DNA of 64,000 nt from Candidatus Gallispira edinburgensis (GCA_904395805.1 CAJFNV010000011.1:1-64000), one strand, 5' to 3'; counted from the stretch's first letter, positions 27,709 through 37,289 are shown. Made by a program: numbers and translations. The notes: a model not told the origin generated them from the sequence alone.

Positions 27709-30105
27709 TTATTCATTCTCACTTGCCTTCTTATAATAATTCTTAAGCTTATTTTCAACAAGGTAGTGTACGCTGTCCTTACTGTATCCTCCTCTTGCAA
27801 GTGCCTTTCCTGCCTTTCTGCCCATTAAAAGCTCAATACCGTCGTCAATAGTTTCAATGGCATATATATGGAATCTGCCCTCTTTTACAGCTTCAACAAC
27901 TTCATCTTTAAGTACCAGATCCTTAATATTTGAAGCAGGAATTATACATCCCTGACTTCCTGTAAGTCCTCTTTCCTTACATACATCAAAAAATCCCTCA
28001 ATTTTGTATGTTACCCCGCCTATAGGCTGTATTTCACCCTTCTGGTTCATACTGCCTGTTACGGCTAACTGCTGATTTATAGGACATCCGCTGAGGCTTG
28101 AAATAATTGCATATGTTTCTGTTGAGGATGCACTGTCCCCGTCAATACCGTTGTAACTCTGTTCAAAGCACACACGGCAGCTTAACGTAAGGGGGTATCT
28201 CTGGGCATATTTTCCCCCAAGGTATCCTATAAGTACCTGCATTCCCTTGTCATGAATAGAACCGCTCATTTCCGCTTCTTTTTCAATATTTACTATTCCG
28301 GCTTTTCCTGTGTATGTGCTGGCAGTGATCCTTGTAGGCATACCAAAGGTATAGTCGCCCATTTCCATAACACAAAGTCCGTTGATCTGACCCACTGCCA
28401 TTCCATCTGTGTCGATCATGATTTCATTATCTGAAATCATTTTACTGTATTTTTTGGCATATATATTTATACGTTCAACACGCTTATTTGCAGCTTTTGC
28501 TATATACTCTGCTGTGATTTCATTTGCATTGTCAAGCTTTGCCCATGTATCTGCTTCATCAATAATATCACATATAAGCCCGAATCTTGTAGTAAGCTTA
28601 TCCTGCCTTTCTGCTATCCTTACAGAATATTCCAGCAGCTCGCAAAGTGCTCCGTCATCAATTGGAAGAAGGCTGTTTTTTTCACAATAGCCTTTAACAA
28701 AACCAAGCATTGCATTGATGTTTTCTTCCGTAAAGTCCATTTCGTAGTCAAAAAGAGCACATATCTTAAAAAGCTTTGAAAAGGAGTCGTCATATTCTTT
28801 TAAAAGTTCGTAGTAATACATTGAGCCTACAATTATAACCTTTATATTTATGTCTGCAGGTTCCGGCTGAAGTCCCGCAACTGTTAAACCGCTTATCTGA
28901 TACTCCTTTAAAGGCTCAATTGTTACTTTATTTGTAATTAAAGCTCTCTTTAATGTATCCCACGCAAAAGAATTTGACAAAAGATCGTAGGCATGGAATA
29001 TAAGATAGCCGCCGTTTGCCTTATGAAGAAGTCCTGCCTTTATTTTCATAAAATCAGTGGTAAGATTTCCGTTTTCGTTTTCATACTCGATCTCACCTAC
29101 AAGATTTGTATATGTGGGGTTGTAATCCACTATAACAGGTGCTCCCTTCGTTTCACTGTTATCAACGATAAGATTAACACCATACTTTTCATATATTTCA
29201 TCAGCATTCTTTTTTAAATTCCATGGCATCATTACAGACAGGGGATCGTTTTCGCCCTCATCTTCATCATCTGTAAACATGTCTATGTTATCAAGAATAT
29301 CTTCCTTCACTTTAAGAAGATGTTCCGATACAGCTTTGTTATCTACATATTTGTCCTGTATTGGTCCGAGATAATGTCCAACAGTAAAAAGTCCCAGATT
29401 ATAGTCCATATTTTCAATTTCTGTTTTAGCAGCCTTGTCAAGGTCACGGATATTTTTCATTGCTGAATTTGCAAGCTCATGAACCTCTTCTGAACCTTCA
29501 TTTATTTCGTCCTTTTCTTCCTCTGTAAGCTCGTCATATTCTTCCTCTGTAATGGTTTTGCCGTCTAAAATAGGCATAAAATATATGCCGCCGTTGCTGC
29601 TTGTCTTTATCCCGAAGTTATATTTCTTTGCAGCTTCACCAAGTTCCTTTAATGTTTCATCTTTCTTTTTCTGATAGCTTTTTAATATTCTGTCCCTGTC
29701 ATCACTGTGTTCAATTGATGAAAAGACCTTTGGAATTTCAATACTGAGCTGATTGATAAGCTCCTCCATATCTGCCTTGAATTCCTTGCCCATACCAGCC
29801 TTAAGCTTAAGAAGTTTAGGCACTCCGGGCTTATCAAAGTCAAGAACATAGCACATATCATCTGGAGTTGCTTCCTTTAATGCTATATCTCTTGCAAATT
29901 TTTCGGCATATGTTGTTTTGCCGCTTGCTGAAAGTCCTGCAAGATAAATATTGTAGCCCTTTCCCTTAACATTAAGTCCGAATTCAAGAGCTTCGGCACC
30001 GCTTGGCTGACCTATAAGGTGATCTGTATACTTGTTGCTGTCAATTGAAATATCCTTGTTTCTGCAAAATTTTTTAAGCTGATTGTACTTTAACTCCTTT
30101 ATCAT
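27709..30105 (-). CDS. Lon-like ATP-dependent protease (AAA domain plus S16 peptidase)
   Basis: This 798-residue protein belongs to the Lon-related family exemplified by E. coli YcbZ/LonH, not to classical LonA/LonB. The N-terminal ATPase contains Walker A GLSASGKTTYAEKF near residue 60. The C-terminal peptidase has the Ser of GIDGDSASSTETYAI and the Lys of PIGGVTYKIEGFFD, which form the Ser-Lys dyad. Family members act in the cytosol, and in some bacteria they affect ribosome assembly. It closes the tsaE-tsaB-rimI run, starting 17 bases after rimI with a GGAGAGG Shine-Dalgarno. Confidence 0.88.
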   Translation of the reverse strand: MIKELKYNQLKKFCRNKDISIDSNKYTDHLIGQPSGAEALEFGLNVKGKGYNIYLAGLSASGKTTYAEKFARDIALKEATPDDMCYVLDFDKPGVPKLLKLKAGMGKEFKADMEELINQLSIEIPKVFSSIEHSDDRDRILKSYQKKKDETLKELGEAAKKYNFGIKTSSNGGIYFMPILDGKTITEEEYDELTEEEKDEINEGSEEVHELANSAMKNIRDLDKAAKTEIENMDYNLGLFTVGHYLGPIQDKYVDNKAVSEHLLKVKEDILDNIDMFTDDEDEGENDPLSVMMPWNLKKNADEIYEKYGVNLIVDNSETKGAPVIVDYNPTYTNLVGEIEYENENGNLTTDFMKIKAGLLHKANGGYLIFHAYDLLSNSFAWDTLKRALITNKVTIEPLKEYQISGLTVAGLQPEPADINIKVIIVGSMYYYELLKEYDDSFSKLFKICALFDYEMDFTEENINAMLGFVKGYCEKNSLLPIDDGALCELLEYSVRIAERQDKLTTRFGLICDIIDEADTWAKLDNANEITAEYIAKAANKRVERINIYAKKYSKMISDNEIMIDTDGMAVGQINGLCVMEMGDYTFGMPTRITASTYTGKAGIVNIEKEAEMSGSIHDKGMQVLIGYLGGKYAQRYPLTLSCRVCFEQSYNGIDGDSASSTETYAIISSLSGCPINQQLAVTGSMNQKGEIQPIGGVTYKIEGFFDVCKERGLTGSQGCIIPASNIKDLVLKDEVVEAVKEGRFHIYAIETIDDGIELLMGRKAGKALARGGYSKDSVHYLVENKLKNYYKKASENE

Positions 30106-30121
30106 ATAAACACCTCTCCTT

Positions 30122-30577
30122 TCAGCCTATATCTTCTTCAGGTATAAGATATTTCCACATAATATAGGCATCCTCTTTATTGTCCTCATAATATTCGGGA
30201 CGTATTCCCTCAAGCTTAAAACCGTTCTTTTTATACAGCTCTAAAGCAGGGGTGTTGCTCTTTCTTACTTCAAGAGTAAGTCCTATCATTTCCTTTTCTT
30301 CGGCAATTTCCACAAGCTTTTCAATTATTGCCTGTCCTATGCCCTTTCGTCTGTAATCTTTATGTACAGCAATGTTTGTAATATGTCCTTCATTTACAAC
30401 ATGCCACATACCGCCATAGCCAAGAACTTTGTTGTTTTCTATTGCCACTGCATATATTGCAAAATTATTTTTTAATTCCTTTTCAATTGAACTTCTGCTC
30501 CATGGTATAGCAAAGCTTTCGTTCTCTATTTCTATAATACCGTCAATATGGCTTTTATTCATCATTTCTATTTGCAT
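30122..30577 (-). CDS. rimI: Ribosomal protein S18 N-acetyltransferase RimI
   Basis: This is a 151-residue GNAT enzyme. The acetyl-CoA pyrophosphate loop is VHKDYRRKGIGQAIIEKL, and the C-terminus has NTPALELYKKNGF and the RimI-typical RPEYYEDNKEDAYIM. It overlaps tsaB by 23 bases, the conserved tsaE-tsaB-rimI arrangement. A GGAAGAG lies upstream of the first ATG. The substrate is predicted to be the N-terminal Ala of S18, but other protein N-termini are possible. Confidence 0.9.
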   Translation of the reverse strand: MQIEMMNKSHIDGIIEIENESFAIPWSRSSIEKELKNNFAIYAVAIENNKVLGYGGMWHVVNEGHITNIAVHKDYRRKGIGQAIIEKLVEIAEEKEMIGLTLEVRKSNTPALELYKKNGFKLEGIRPEYYEDNKEDAYIMWKYLIPEEDIG

Positions 30578-31259
30578 TTTTCTCTTCCAATTCCCTTTCT
30601 GCCTGGGATTTTCTTAAATATATTATTTCAAAGTCATTAGGTGCAATTGCTTCTTCTGTTCTTCCTAAGGCAAGAGCACCTATACAGGCTGCTCTCTGCA
30701 TATTTGCACACTGGGGAGCAAATTTAAATCCCGGATTGAATTCTGTTATTTTTTCTCTGAATACAGGTACTCCGTCACCGAGGAAAACAGCATTTTCGTC
30801 CGTTTCAATTACCATATCAAGAAGTTCCCTTATGTCACAAGCCATATATTCACTTATTCTGTCAAGTCCGTTTACATTTGAATATATGGCTGAATAAACC
30901 TGATTTCTTCTTGCATCCATTATAGGAACAACAAGGCTGTCGCTTTCACACAAATTATAAGCAAGTCCGTCAAGAGTAGGCACAGGTATAATTTTTTTGT
31001 CAAGTCCGTGAGCCAGTCCTTTTGCTGTTGCAGCCCCTATTCTAAGCCCCGTAAAGCTTCCGGGACCGCTTGCGCAGGCAATATAGTCAACAGTATTCAA
31101 ATCAAGTTCTACCATATTTTTAAGCTGTTCTATCATTGGCATAATTGTCTGTGAATGGGTCTTTTTATAATTTGTTGTAAATTCGGCAATAGTCTTTTCT
31201 TCGTCAACAAGAGCAACACTTGCCACTAGTCCTGTTGTATCCAAAGCTAAAATTTTCAT
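30555..31259 (-). CDS. tsaB: tRNA t6A biosynthesis protein TsaB
   Basis: TsaB is the inactive paralogue of TsaD that forms the t6A37 complex with TsaD and TsaE. MKILALDTTGLVASVALVDEEK, ASGPGSFTGLRIGAATAKGLA and PMIDARRNQVYSA are all typical. At 234 residues it is normal length. The ATG shares a base with the tsaE stop (TAATG), so translation is coupled. tsaD is not in the window. Confidence 0.94.
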   Translation of the reverse strand: MKILALDTTGLVASVALVDEEKTIAEFTTNYKKTHSQTIMPMIEQLKNMVELDLNTVDYIACASGPGSFTGLRIGAATAKGLAHGLDKKIIPVPTLDGLAYNLCESDSLVVPIMDARRNQVYSAIYSNVNGLDRISEYMACDIRELLDMVIETDENAVFLGDGVPVFREKITEFNPGFKFAPQCANMQRAACIGALALGRTEEAIAPNDFEIIYLRKSQAERELEEKNANRNDE

Positions 31260-31681
31260 TATAACACCTCAATTTTTCTGTAATTTTCATTATCTGATGT
31301 CAGATCCTTTTCTATTTTTATCCACTTAACATCATCTGGCAGTATATCTGTAATAAGCTCTGCCCATTCTATGAGGCAGACACCATCTCCATAGAAATAC
31401 TCTTCGTAACCGATTTCAAACATTTCCTCAACGTCACCTATTCTATAGACGTCAAAATGATAAAATGGTATCCTGCCTGAATGATATTCGTTTACTATAG
31501 TAAAAGTAGGGCTTGTAATATGCTCGGTTATATTGAGCCCTTGGGCAAAACCCTTTGTAAAAACTGTTTTTCCTACGCCAAGATCACCCTGTAAGCAGTA
31601 TATTTCTCCTTTTGCTGCTTTTTCACCCAGCTCATAGCCTATTTTTCTTGTTTCTTCTTCTGAATATACTTCATAAATCAT
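31259..31681 (-). CDS. tsaE: tRNA t6A biosynthesis ATPase TsaE
   Basis: TsaE is a small P-loop ATPase needed for cycling of the TsaBDE complex. Walker A GDLGVGKTVFTKGFAQGL and SPTFTIVNEY, then HFDVYRIG and LIEWAE, are the family markers. The ORF track begins with TTG at 31687; AGGAG lies 9 nt before the ATG at 31681, which I prefer (140 residues). It is first in the tsaE-tsaB-rimI-Lon-like operon. Confidence 0.94.
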   Translation of the reverse strand: MIYEVYSEEETRKIGYELGEKAAKGEIYCLQGDLGVGKTVFTKGFAQGLNITEHITSPTFTIVNEYHSGRIPFYHFDVYRIGDVEEMFEIGYEEYFYGDGVCLIEWAELITDILPDDVKWIKIEKDLTSDNENYRKIEVL

Positions 31682-32064
31682 AATCAAAATCTCCTATGTT
31701 TAATGTAATAATTATAACATACTTTTAAAATGAATACAATAACATCAAAAACAGGACTAAATAATTTATAAAATAACTAAGGGCGGTAAAATCAACCGCC
31801 CTCTGTCTGTCGAAATAGTCGACAGACATGAAAGAAATGCACGCATTTCTTTCAGATAGCTAAGGAAGGAACCATCAAGTTTTCCGCAATTTTGAAAATA
31901 TCAAAATTACAGAAAAGTTCCTGTCCTCGGTCGGGCAAATCTCGACCTGCGGATTACAGTCTGCGACGCTAATTGCAAGTCAGTTATTCAAAAACTGCAA
32001 ATTTTTGGTTAAAAATTAGTTTATTGACAGTCTGAGAGCGGTAAAATCAACAGCTCTGTACTAA
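31682..32064. other. Hairpin-rich intergenic region without a gene
   Basis: Six inverted repeats lie close together. GGGCGGT/ACCGCCC is at 31781-31801, GTCTGTCGA/TCGACAGAC at 31805-31827 and GAAAGAAATGC/GCATTTCTTTC at 31830-31853. A long imperfect stem runs from GGAAC (31868) to GTTCC (31921), enclosing AATTTTGA/TCAAAATT. GGTCG/CGACC is at 31929-31947 and AGAGC/GCTCT at 32035-32057. The first and last share GCGGTAAAATCAAC as a direct repeat (31783-31796 and 32038-32051). A shorter copy, GTAAAATCAA, ends the amidase gene. Part must be the amidase terminator and the tsaE promoter; the rest is unexplained. Confidence 0.75.
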
Positions 32065-32595
32065 TCAGCTTGTAAAATCAATTATACCTCTTGAAATTCC
32101 TATAGCACACTTCTGTCTGAAACTGTCTGTTGCAAGAAGTGCAGTTTCCTCGGGATTGCTGAGAAAAGCAAGTTCAACCAGTATAGCAGGCATTCTTGTA
32201 AGCCTTAACACAGCAAAATTAGCAGAAAATATACCCAGATCCTTTGTATCGATTTCATTTACAAGTGCTGTATTGACTACAAGAGCAAAGTCCTCGGCAA
32301 CAGTTCCCTCTCTGTAGAAAAAAGTTTCCGTTCCTTTATATATAGGATTTACATTCGAGTTGCAGTGGATGCTTACAAAATAATCTGCTCCCCATTCATT
32401 GGCAAGTCTGGCTCTTTCTGCAAGACTGATATTTACCTCTGATGTTCTTGAAAAATTTACAGTATATCCTTCTGCCTGCAAAAGCCGTCCTGTTCTCAAT
32501 GCAACATCAAGGGTAACTTCTGATTCTTTTAAACCGTTTATTCCTATTGCTCCGGGATTTGTTCCCCCATGACCCGGGTCTAAAAAAATTCTCAT
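32065..32595 (-). CDS. N-acetylmuramoyl-L-alanine amidase (Amidase_3, CwlD-like)
   Basis: This zinc amidase cleaves the bond between MurNAc and L-Ala in peptidoglycan. The 176-residue protein is just the catalytic domain: DPGHGG (zinc His8), the Glu of LKESEV (about 24), SIHCNS (zinc His) and the catalytic Glu of ILVELAFLSN. No signal peptide is visible, unlike most CwlD proteins, so export is unclear. CwlD makes muramic-lactam in the spore cortex; other Amidase_3 enzymes act on vegetative walls. It is a single gene followed by the hairpin-rich gap. Confidence 0.88.
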   Translation of the reverse strand: MRIFLDPGHGGTNPGAIGINGLKESEVTLDVALRTGRLLQAEGYTVNFSRTSEVNISLAERARLANEWGADYFVSIHCNSNVNPIYKGTETFFYREGTVAEDFALVVNTALVNEIDTKDLGIFSANFAVLRLTRMPAILVELAFLSNPEETALLATDSFRQKCAIGISRGIIDFTS

Positions 32596-32841
32596 ATTTT
32601 ACCACCTAAATTTTATATATATACTATATGCAAAACATTGAAAATATGTTATACTGTAAGTGTTATGGTTTATAACAGTATTAAAAATTGTGAATTTATT
32701 AAAGCAAAATTATATAAATATTAAGCAAATATTAAACTGGGATTAAAAATGAATTTTTGAGAAAATGTTCACAATTTATTCACACTTTTTATAAAAAATC
32801 CTGTTAAAATACCTTTGAAAACAACAAAGGAGGTTTTTCAT

Positions 32842-34257
32842 ATGAATAATGAATTTGAAAATTTAAAGGAAAATCAAAACACAGCATCAGAAGATGTTAA
32901 TTCAACAGCAGATAACTCAACTGCATTTAATGAAACAGCTGATGTCACTCCTATTGAAAATGTAAATGAAGCAACTAATGTTGAAGAAAATACAAATAAC
33001 ATAGCTGACGCTGAAGAATCTGCAGCACAAAGCACAACTATGAACATAGAAGAAAATGCCAATGATGACACTTCTTCAAAAGAAGAAAAGAAAATCAAAT
33101 ATTCATATAAGAAGAGTATTGCTGCAGGCCTTGCAGGAGTTGTTCTCTGCGGAGGTTCTCTCGGTTTCTGTCTCGGTCTTGGACTTAACACATCAAAAGC
33201 TATTACAAATGCTGTAACGGGAGGTTTTAGCTTCAGTAATACAAATTCAGGTTCATCTGATGCTACTGCAACTGCTGCAAATCTTGTCGCATCCGAGGAC
33301 AGTATAGCTCAGGTTGTAAGCAGTGTTGAGAACTCTGTTGTAAACATTTCAATCAGAGCTCAGTCAGCAACCACATGGTTTGGTCAGACTTATGAAAGTG
33401 AAGGCTCAGGCTCAGGCATTATTTATAAGGTAGACGGAGATACCGTTTATATTATAACCAATAACCATGTTGTTGAAGATGCTAATTCTGTAACCGTTTC
33501 AATCACAGGTGATGAACAGGTAAATGCAAAACTTGTAGGTAAAGATGCAGCATCTGACCTTGCAGTAATTTCTGTATCAAAGACAGATCTTACAAACGCA
33601 GGAGTTACAGATGTTCAGGCTGCTAAATTCGGTAATTCAGATGATGTACAGGTCGGAGAAACCGTTATTCCTATAGGAAATGCTTTAGGTCAGGGAAAGA
33701 CTGCAACACTGGGTATTATAAGTGCACAGAATAAGGAAATCAATATTGATGGTAAGACACTTACTGTAATACAGACAGATGCAGCAATTAACCCAGGTAA
33801 CAGCGGCGGTGCCCTTGTAAATACATCAGGCGAAGTTATAGGTATTAATACAGCAAAACTTTCAAGCGATGCTGTAGAAGGCATTGGTTATGCAATTCCT
33901 ATTTCAACAGCACAGCCTATTATAGAAAGCCTTATGGAAAACGGTACTATTGATAAGCCATCTTTAGGTATTCAGTGCTACACAATTGACGAAAACTTTG
34001 AAAGGATATATGGTATAAATATTCCGGGTGTATTTATAGTGAAGGTTGAGGAAAATTCAGCTGCTGAAAGTGCCGGACTTCAGGCAACAGATATTATTAC
34101 AGCAATTGACGGTACTGCAGTTGCCGATATAGATACATTGTCAAATGAAATATCAAAGCATAAATCAGGTGATTCAATTACACTTACAATAATAAGAAAC
34201 GGCAGACAGCAGATGACAGTAACTGCCACTCTTCAGAATCAGAACGAGCAGTTCTAA
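32842..34257 (+). CDS. HtrA/DegP-type membrane serine protease (first of two)
   Basis: A 471-residue membrane-anchored protease. Residues 1-90 form an acidic Asn/Thr/Glu-rich cytoplasmic region, 92-115 the membrane anchor. The trypsin-like domain follows with TNNHVV (His), ASDLAVI (Asp) and NPGNSGGAL (Ser), then one PDZ domain (ENSAAESAGLQATDIITAIDG). Such proteases degrade misfolded proteins outside the membrane. The ORF track starts at 32815; AAAGGAGG supports the ATG at 32842. It lies 21 bases upstream of a second HtrA gene. Confidence 0.93.
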   Translation: MNNEFENLKENQNTASEDVNSTADNSTAFNETADVTPIENVNEATNVEENTNNIADAEESAAQSTTMNIEENANDDTSSKEEKKIKYSYKKSIAAGLAGVVLCGGSLGFCLGLGLNTSKAITNAVTGGFSFSNTNSGSSDATATAANLVASEDSIAQVVSSVENSVVNISIRAQSATTWFGQTYESEGSGSGIIYKVDGDTVYIITNNHVVEDANSVTVSITGDEQVNAKLVGKDAASDLAVISVSKTDLTNAGVTDVQAAKFGNSDDVQVGETVIPIGNALGQGKTATLGIISAQNKEINIDGKTLTVIQTDAAINPGNSGGALVNTSGEVIGINTAKLSSDAVEGIGYAIPISTAQPIIESLMENGTIDKPSLGIQCYTIDENFERIYGINIPGVFIVKVEENSAAESAGLQATDIITAIDGTAVADIDTLSNEISKHKSGDSITLTIIRNGRQQMTVTATLQNQNEQF

Positions 34258-34278
34258 TTAATAAGGATGGTGATATAA

Positions 34279-35424
34279 ATGAAAAGTAAATATATAAGAA
34301 ACGGTATTATAGCAGTTGTAGCAAGCGGTGTTATCGGTTTAGGTATTGGTGCTGCAATACCGGTAACATCAGAAATTATTGATCAGGTACAGATGGCTTC
34401 ATTAGCAGATAATGCAGAAGAGATACCAACAGCTGATACAGGGAATATCAGAGTAACTATGGATGAAGCTTCTCAGAATACAGTTGAGATAATTAACAAG
34501 GTCCAGCCTTCAGTTGCATGTATAACATCTATTACACATGGCGTTGATTTCTTCAATCAGGCATATGAAAGCGAAGGAGCCGGTTCAGGTGTTGTATTTT
34601 ATAAGGACAGCGACAATGCTTATATTGTAACAAATTACCATGTAATTGAGGGTGCTTCAAATGTAGGTGTATCCTTAAATGAATGTGATCTTGTTCAGGC
34701 AAAGCTTGTGGGCAAGGATTCAAATGCTGATTTAGCTGTAATATCAGTTCCTCTTAAGGATCTGGCTGCAGCAGGTGTCACAAATGTACAGGTAGCTGAA
34801 TTCGGTGATTCAGAAGCAATGCAGGTTGGCGAAACCGTTATTGCCATAGGTAACGCTCTCGGTGAAGGCAACACAGCTACAAAGGGTATTTTAAGCTCAC
34901 AGACAAGAGATGTTAATATTCAGGGAACAAAGCTTACCGTTCTTCAGACAGATGCAGCAATTAACCCCGGTAACAGCGGTGGTGCCCTTGTAAACAGTAA
35001 AGGACAGGTTATAGGTATAAATACTGCAAAGATATCAATGACAACTGTTGAAGGTATCGGCTACAGTATTGCATCCGATGTTGCAAAACCAATTATCGAA
35101 GAGTTGATGAACAGCACAAGTACCCCTACTCTCGGTGTTTACATCACAAGTATTTCCGAGGAAGTTGCTCAGCAGAATAATCTTCCGCAGGCAGGTGTTC
35201 TTGTTCAGCAGGTAATTCAGGGCGGAAGCGCAAGCTATGCCGATATTCAGGCAGGTGACCTTATTACTTCATTTAACGGCACTCCTGTATTTAACACAGA
35301 CCAGCTTATGGAGGCTGTAAGACAGTGCAAGATAGGCCAGACTGTTAATGTTACAATTGTCAGAAATGGAGCTACAAAGACTGTATCAGTTAAGATGCTT
35401 GAAAGCTCATCAGATACATTCTAA
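34279..35424 (+). CDS. HtrA/DegP-type serine protease (second of two)
   Basis: A 381-residue paralogue of the preceding protein with a short N-terminal signal anchor (GIIAVVASGVIGLGIGAAIPV) in place of the long acidic cytoplasmic region. The catalytic triad is complete: TNYHVI, NADLAVI and NPGNSGGAL. One C-terminal PDZ domain is present (YADIQAGDLITSFNG). Protease domains of the two genes are close in sequence, so they arose by tandem duplication. They probably share a transcript that ends at the hairpin after 35440. Confidence 0.93.
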   Translation: MKSKYIRNGIIAVVASGVIGLGIGAAIPVTSEIIDQVQMASLADNAEEIPTADTGNIRVTMDEASQNTVEIINKVQPSVACITSITHGVDFFNQAYESEGAGSGVVFYKDSDNAYIVTNYHVIEGASNVGVSLNECDLVQAKLVGKDSNADLAVISVPLKDLAAAGVTNVQVAEFGDSEAMQVGETVIAIGNALGEGNTATKGILSSQTRDVNIQGTKLTVLQTDAAINPGNSGGALVNSKGQVIGINTAKISMTTVEGIGYSIASDVAKPIIEELMNSTSTPTLGVYITSISEEVAQQNNLPQAGVLVQQVIQGGSASYADIQAGDLITSFNGTPVFNTDQLMEAVRQCKIGQTVNVTIVRNGATKTVSVKMLESSSDTF

Positions 35425-35439
35425 ATATTAGATAAATTT

Positions 35440-35473
35440 AAGGCTGTTGCATTTTTATGCAGCAGCTTTTTAT
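35440..35473 (+). terminator. Terminator after the HtrA pair
   Basis: AAGGCTGTTGCAT and ATGCAGCAGCTT pair, with one bulged G and one G-U pair, around TTTT, followed by TTTTAT. Confidence 0.75.
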
Positions 35474-35515
35474 GTATATTTAAATATCTAATTAATAATA
35501 ATTATCAAAAACCTG

Positions 35516-35544
35516 TTGTAATTTTCTGTCATTAGTTGTATAAT
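35516..35544 (+). promoter_or_regulatory. Promoter of the TM1266-hydG-hydF operon
   Basis: TTGTAA (35516-35521), a 17-bp spacer and a perfect TATAAT (35539-35544) lie 28 bases upstream of the first gene. Confidence 0.7.
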
Positions 35545-35571
35545 TAATAAAAAACAACAAGGAGGTAAGCT

Positions 35572-35811
35572 ATGGAAACAAGAGTTGCATTAATAGGCAT
35601 AGTTGTAAAAAACTTTGACTCTGCCAATGAAATAAATGCCCTTCTCCACGATTACGGCGACTACATAATCGGAAGAATGGGTATACCTTACAGGGAAAAA
35701 TCCATAAATATAATTAGCGTTGCAATTGATGCACCTAATGATATTATAAATACTTTATCCGGAAAGCTTGGACAGCTTGACGGAGTAAGCACAAAAACAA
35801 TATATAATTAA
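35572..35811 (+). CDS. TM1266-family putative regulator of the [FeFe]-hydrogenase system
   Basis: A 79-residue ACT/NikR-C-like protein: METRVALIGIVVKNFDSANEINALLHDYGDYIIGRMGIPYREKSINIISVAIDAP. The family is named after Thermotoga TM1266 and is found next to hydrogenase maturation genes; its ligand and mechanism are not established. AAGGAGG precedes the ATG. It is the first gene of an operon with hydG and hydF, 54 bases before hydG, which supports the assignment. Confidence 0.85.
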   Translation: METRVALIGIVVKNFDSANEINALLHDYGDYIIGRMGIPYREKSINIISVAIDAPNDIINTLSGKLGQLDGVSTKTIYN

Positions 35812-35865
35812 ATCTGACGGAAAAGGTTTATCTAAACCTGCCCCGAAAGGAAGGAGAATTTTAAA

Positions 35866-37278
35866 ATGTACGATCCAAAATCATTAAAAGCTGAGGAATT
35901 TATATCACACGAGGAAATACTTGATACCTTAGCCTATGCCGACGAAAACAAAAACAATATTGAGCTTATTGATTCAATAATTGAGAAGGCAAAGTTTAGA
36001 AAGGGACTTTCACACAGAGAAGCTTCCGTGCTCTTAGTCTGTCAGAATGAAGAAAAAAATAACGAAATATATGCTCTGGCAGAACAAATAAAGAAAGAAT
36101 TTTACGGCAACAGAATTGTTATGTTTGCCCCCCTCTATCTTTCAAACTACTGTGTAAACGGCTGTGTTTACTGCCCATATCATGCAAAAAACAAGCATAT
36201 AGCCAGAAAAAAGCTTACACAGGAGGAAGTAAGAAAAGAAGTTATTGCCCTTCAGGATATGGGACATAAGCGTCTTGCTATTGAATCAGGTGAAGATCCT
36301 GTAAACAATCCTATTGAATATATACTTGAATGTATAAATACAATATACAGCATAAAGCATAAAAACGGTGCCATAAGACGTGTAAACGTAAACATAGCTG
36401 CAACTACCGTTGAAAATTACAGAAAACTTAAGGAAGCAGGTATAGGTACATACATACTTTTCCAGGAAACATACCATAAGGAAAGCTATGAACAGCTTCA
36501 TCCTACAGGACCAAAGCACAATTATGCTTACCATACAGAGGCTATGGACAGAGCTATGGAAGGTGGTATTGACGATGTAGGCTTAGGTGTTCTATTTGGT
36601 CTTGAAAAATACAGATATGAATTTGCAGGGCTTTTAATGCACGCAGAGCATCTTGAAGCAGTTCACGGTGTGGGACCTCATACAATAAGTGTACCAAGAA
36701 TACGTCCTGCCGATGATATTGACCCTGCTGATTTTACAGATGCTATTGACGATGATATTTTTGCAAAGCTTGTAGCATGTATAAGAATTGCCGTACCATA
36801 TACAGGTATGATAGTTTCCACAAGAGAAAGTCAGAAGACAAGAGAAAGAGTTCTTCATTTAGGTATATCACAGATAAGTGGCGGTTCCAAAACAAGTGTC
36901 GGCGGTTATTATGAACCGGAAGAAGATAATTCAGCCCAGTTTGATGTAGAGGATAACAGAACTCTTGACGAAGTTGTAAACTGGCTTATGAAAATGGGTT
37001 ATATTCCAAGTTTCTGTACTGCCTGCTACAGAGAAGGCAGAACAGGTGACCGTTTTATGAGCCTGTGTAAATCAGGACAGATACAAAACTGCTGCCATCC
37101 TAATGCTCTTATGACATTAAAAGAATATCTTGAGGACTATGCTTCCGATGACACAAAGAAAATAGGCGAAGAGCTTATTGCAAAGGAAGTTGAGAATATT
37201 CCAAATGAAAAGGTCAAGGCAATAGTTATTGACTATTTAAACAACATTCATAAAGGGAAAAGAGATTTCAGATTCTAG
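35866..37278 (+). CDS. hydG: [FeFe]-hydrogenase H-cluster radical SAM maturase HydG
   Basis: HydG splits tyrosine to p-cresol, CO and cyanide and builds the Fe(CO)(CN) unit of the H-cluster. The radical SAM motif CVNGCVYC (CX3CX2C) is followed by the TIM barrel. The C-terminal auxiliary-cluster motif starts FCTACYREGRTGDRF and ends CKSGQIQNCCHP. At 470 residues it is full length. AGGAAGGAG lies upstream of the ATG. hydE and the hydrogenase itself are not in the window. Confidence 0.96.
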   Translation: MYDPKSLKAEEFISHEEILDTLAYADENKNNIELIDSIIEKAKFRKGLSHREASVLLVCQNEEKNNEIYALAEQIKKEFYGNRIVMFAPLYLSNYCVNGCVYCPYHAKNKHIARKKLTQEEVRKEVIALQDMGHKRLAIESGEDPVNNPIEYILECINTIYSIKHKNGAIRRVNVNIAATTVENYRKLKEAGIGTYILFQETYHKESYEQLHPTGPKHNYAYHTEAMDRAMEGGIDDVGLGVLFGLEKYRYEFAGLLMHAEHLEAVHGVGPHTISVPRIRPADDIDPADFTDAIDDDIFAKLVACIRIAVPYTGMIVSTRESQKTRERVLHLGISQISGGSKTSVGGYYEPEEDNSAQFDVEDNRTLDEVVNWLMKMGYIPSFCTACYREGRTGDRFMSLCKSGQIQNCCHPNALMTLKEYLEDYASDDTKKIGEELIAKEVENIPNEKVKAIVIDYLNNIHKGKRDFRF

Positions 37279-37289
37279 GAGGCGGTAAT

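Noticed and set aside
28252-29217. Plus-strand ORFs inside the Lon-like gene
   Set aside because: Antisense shadows with no family likeness or ribosome site.
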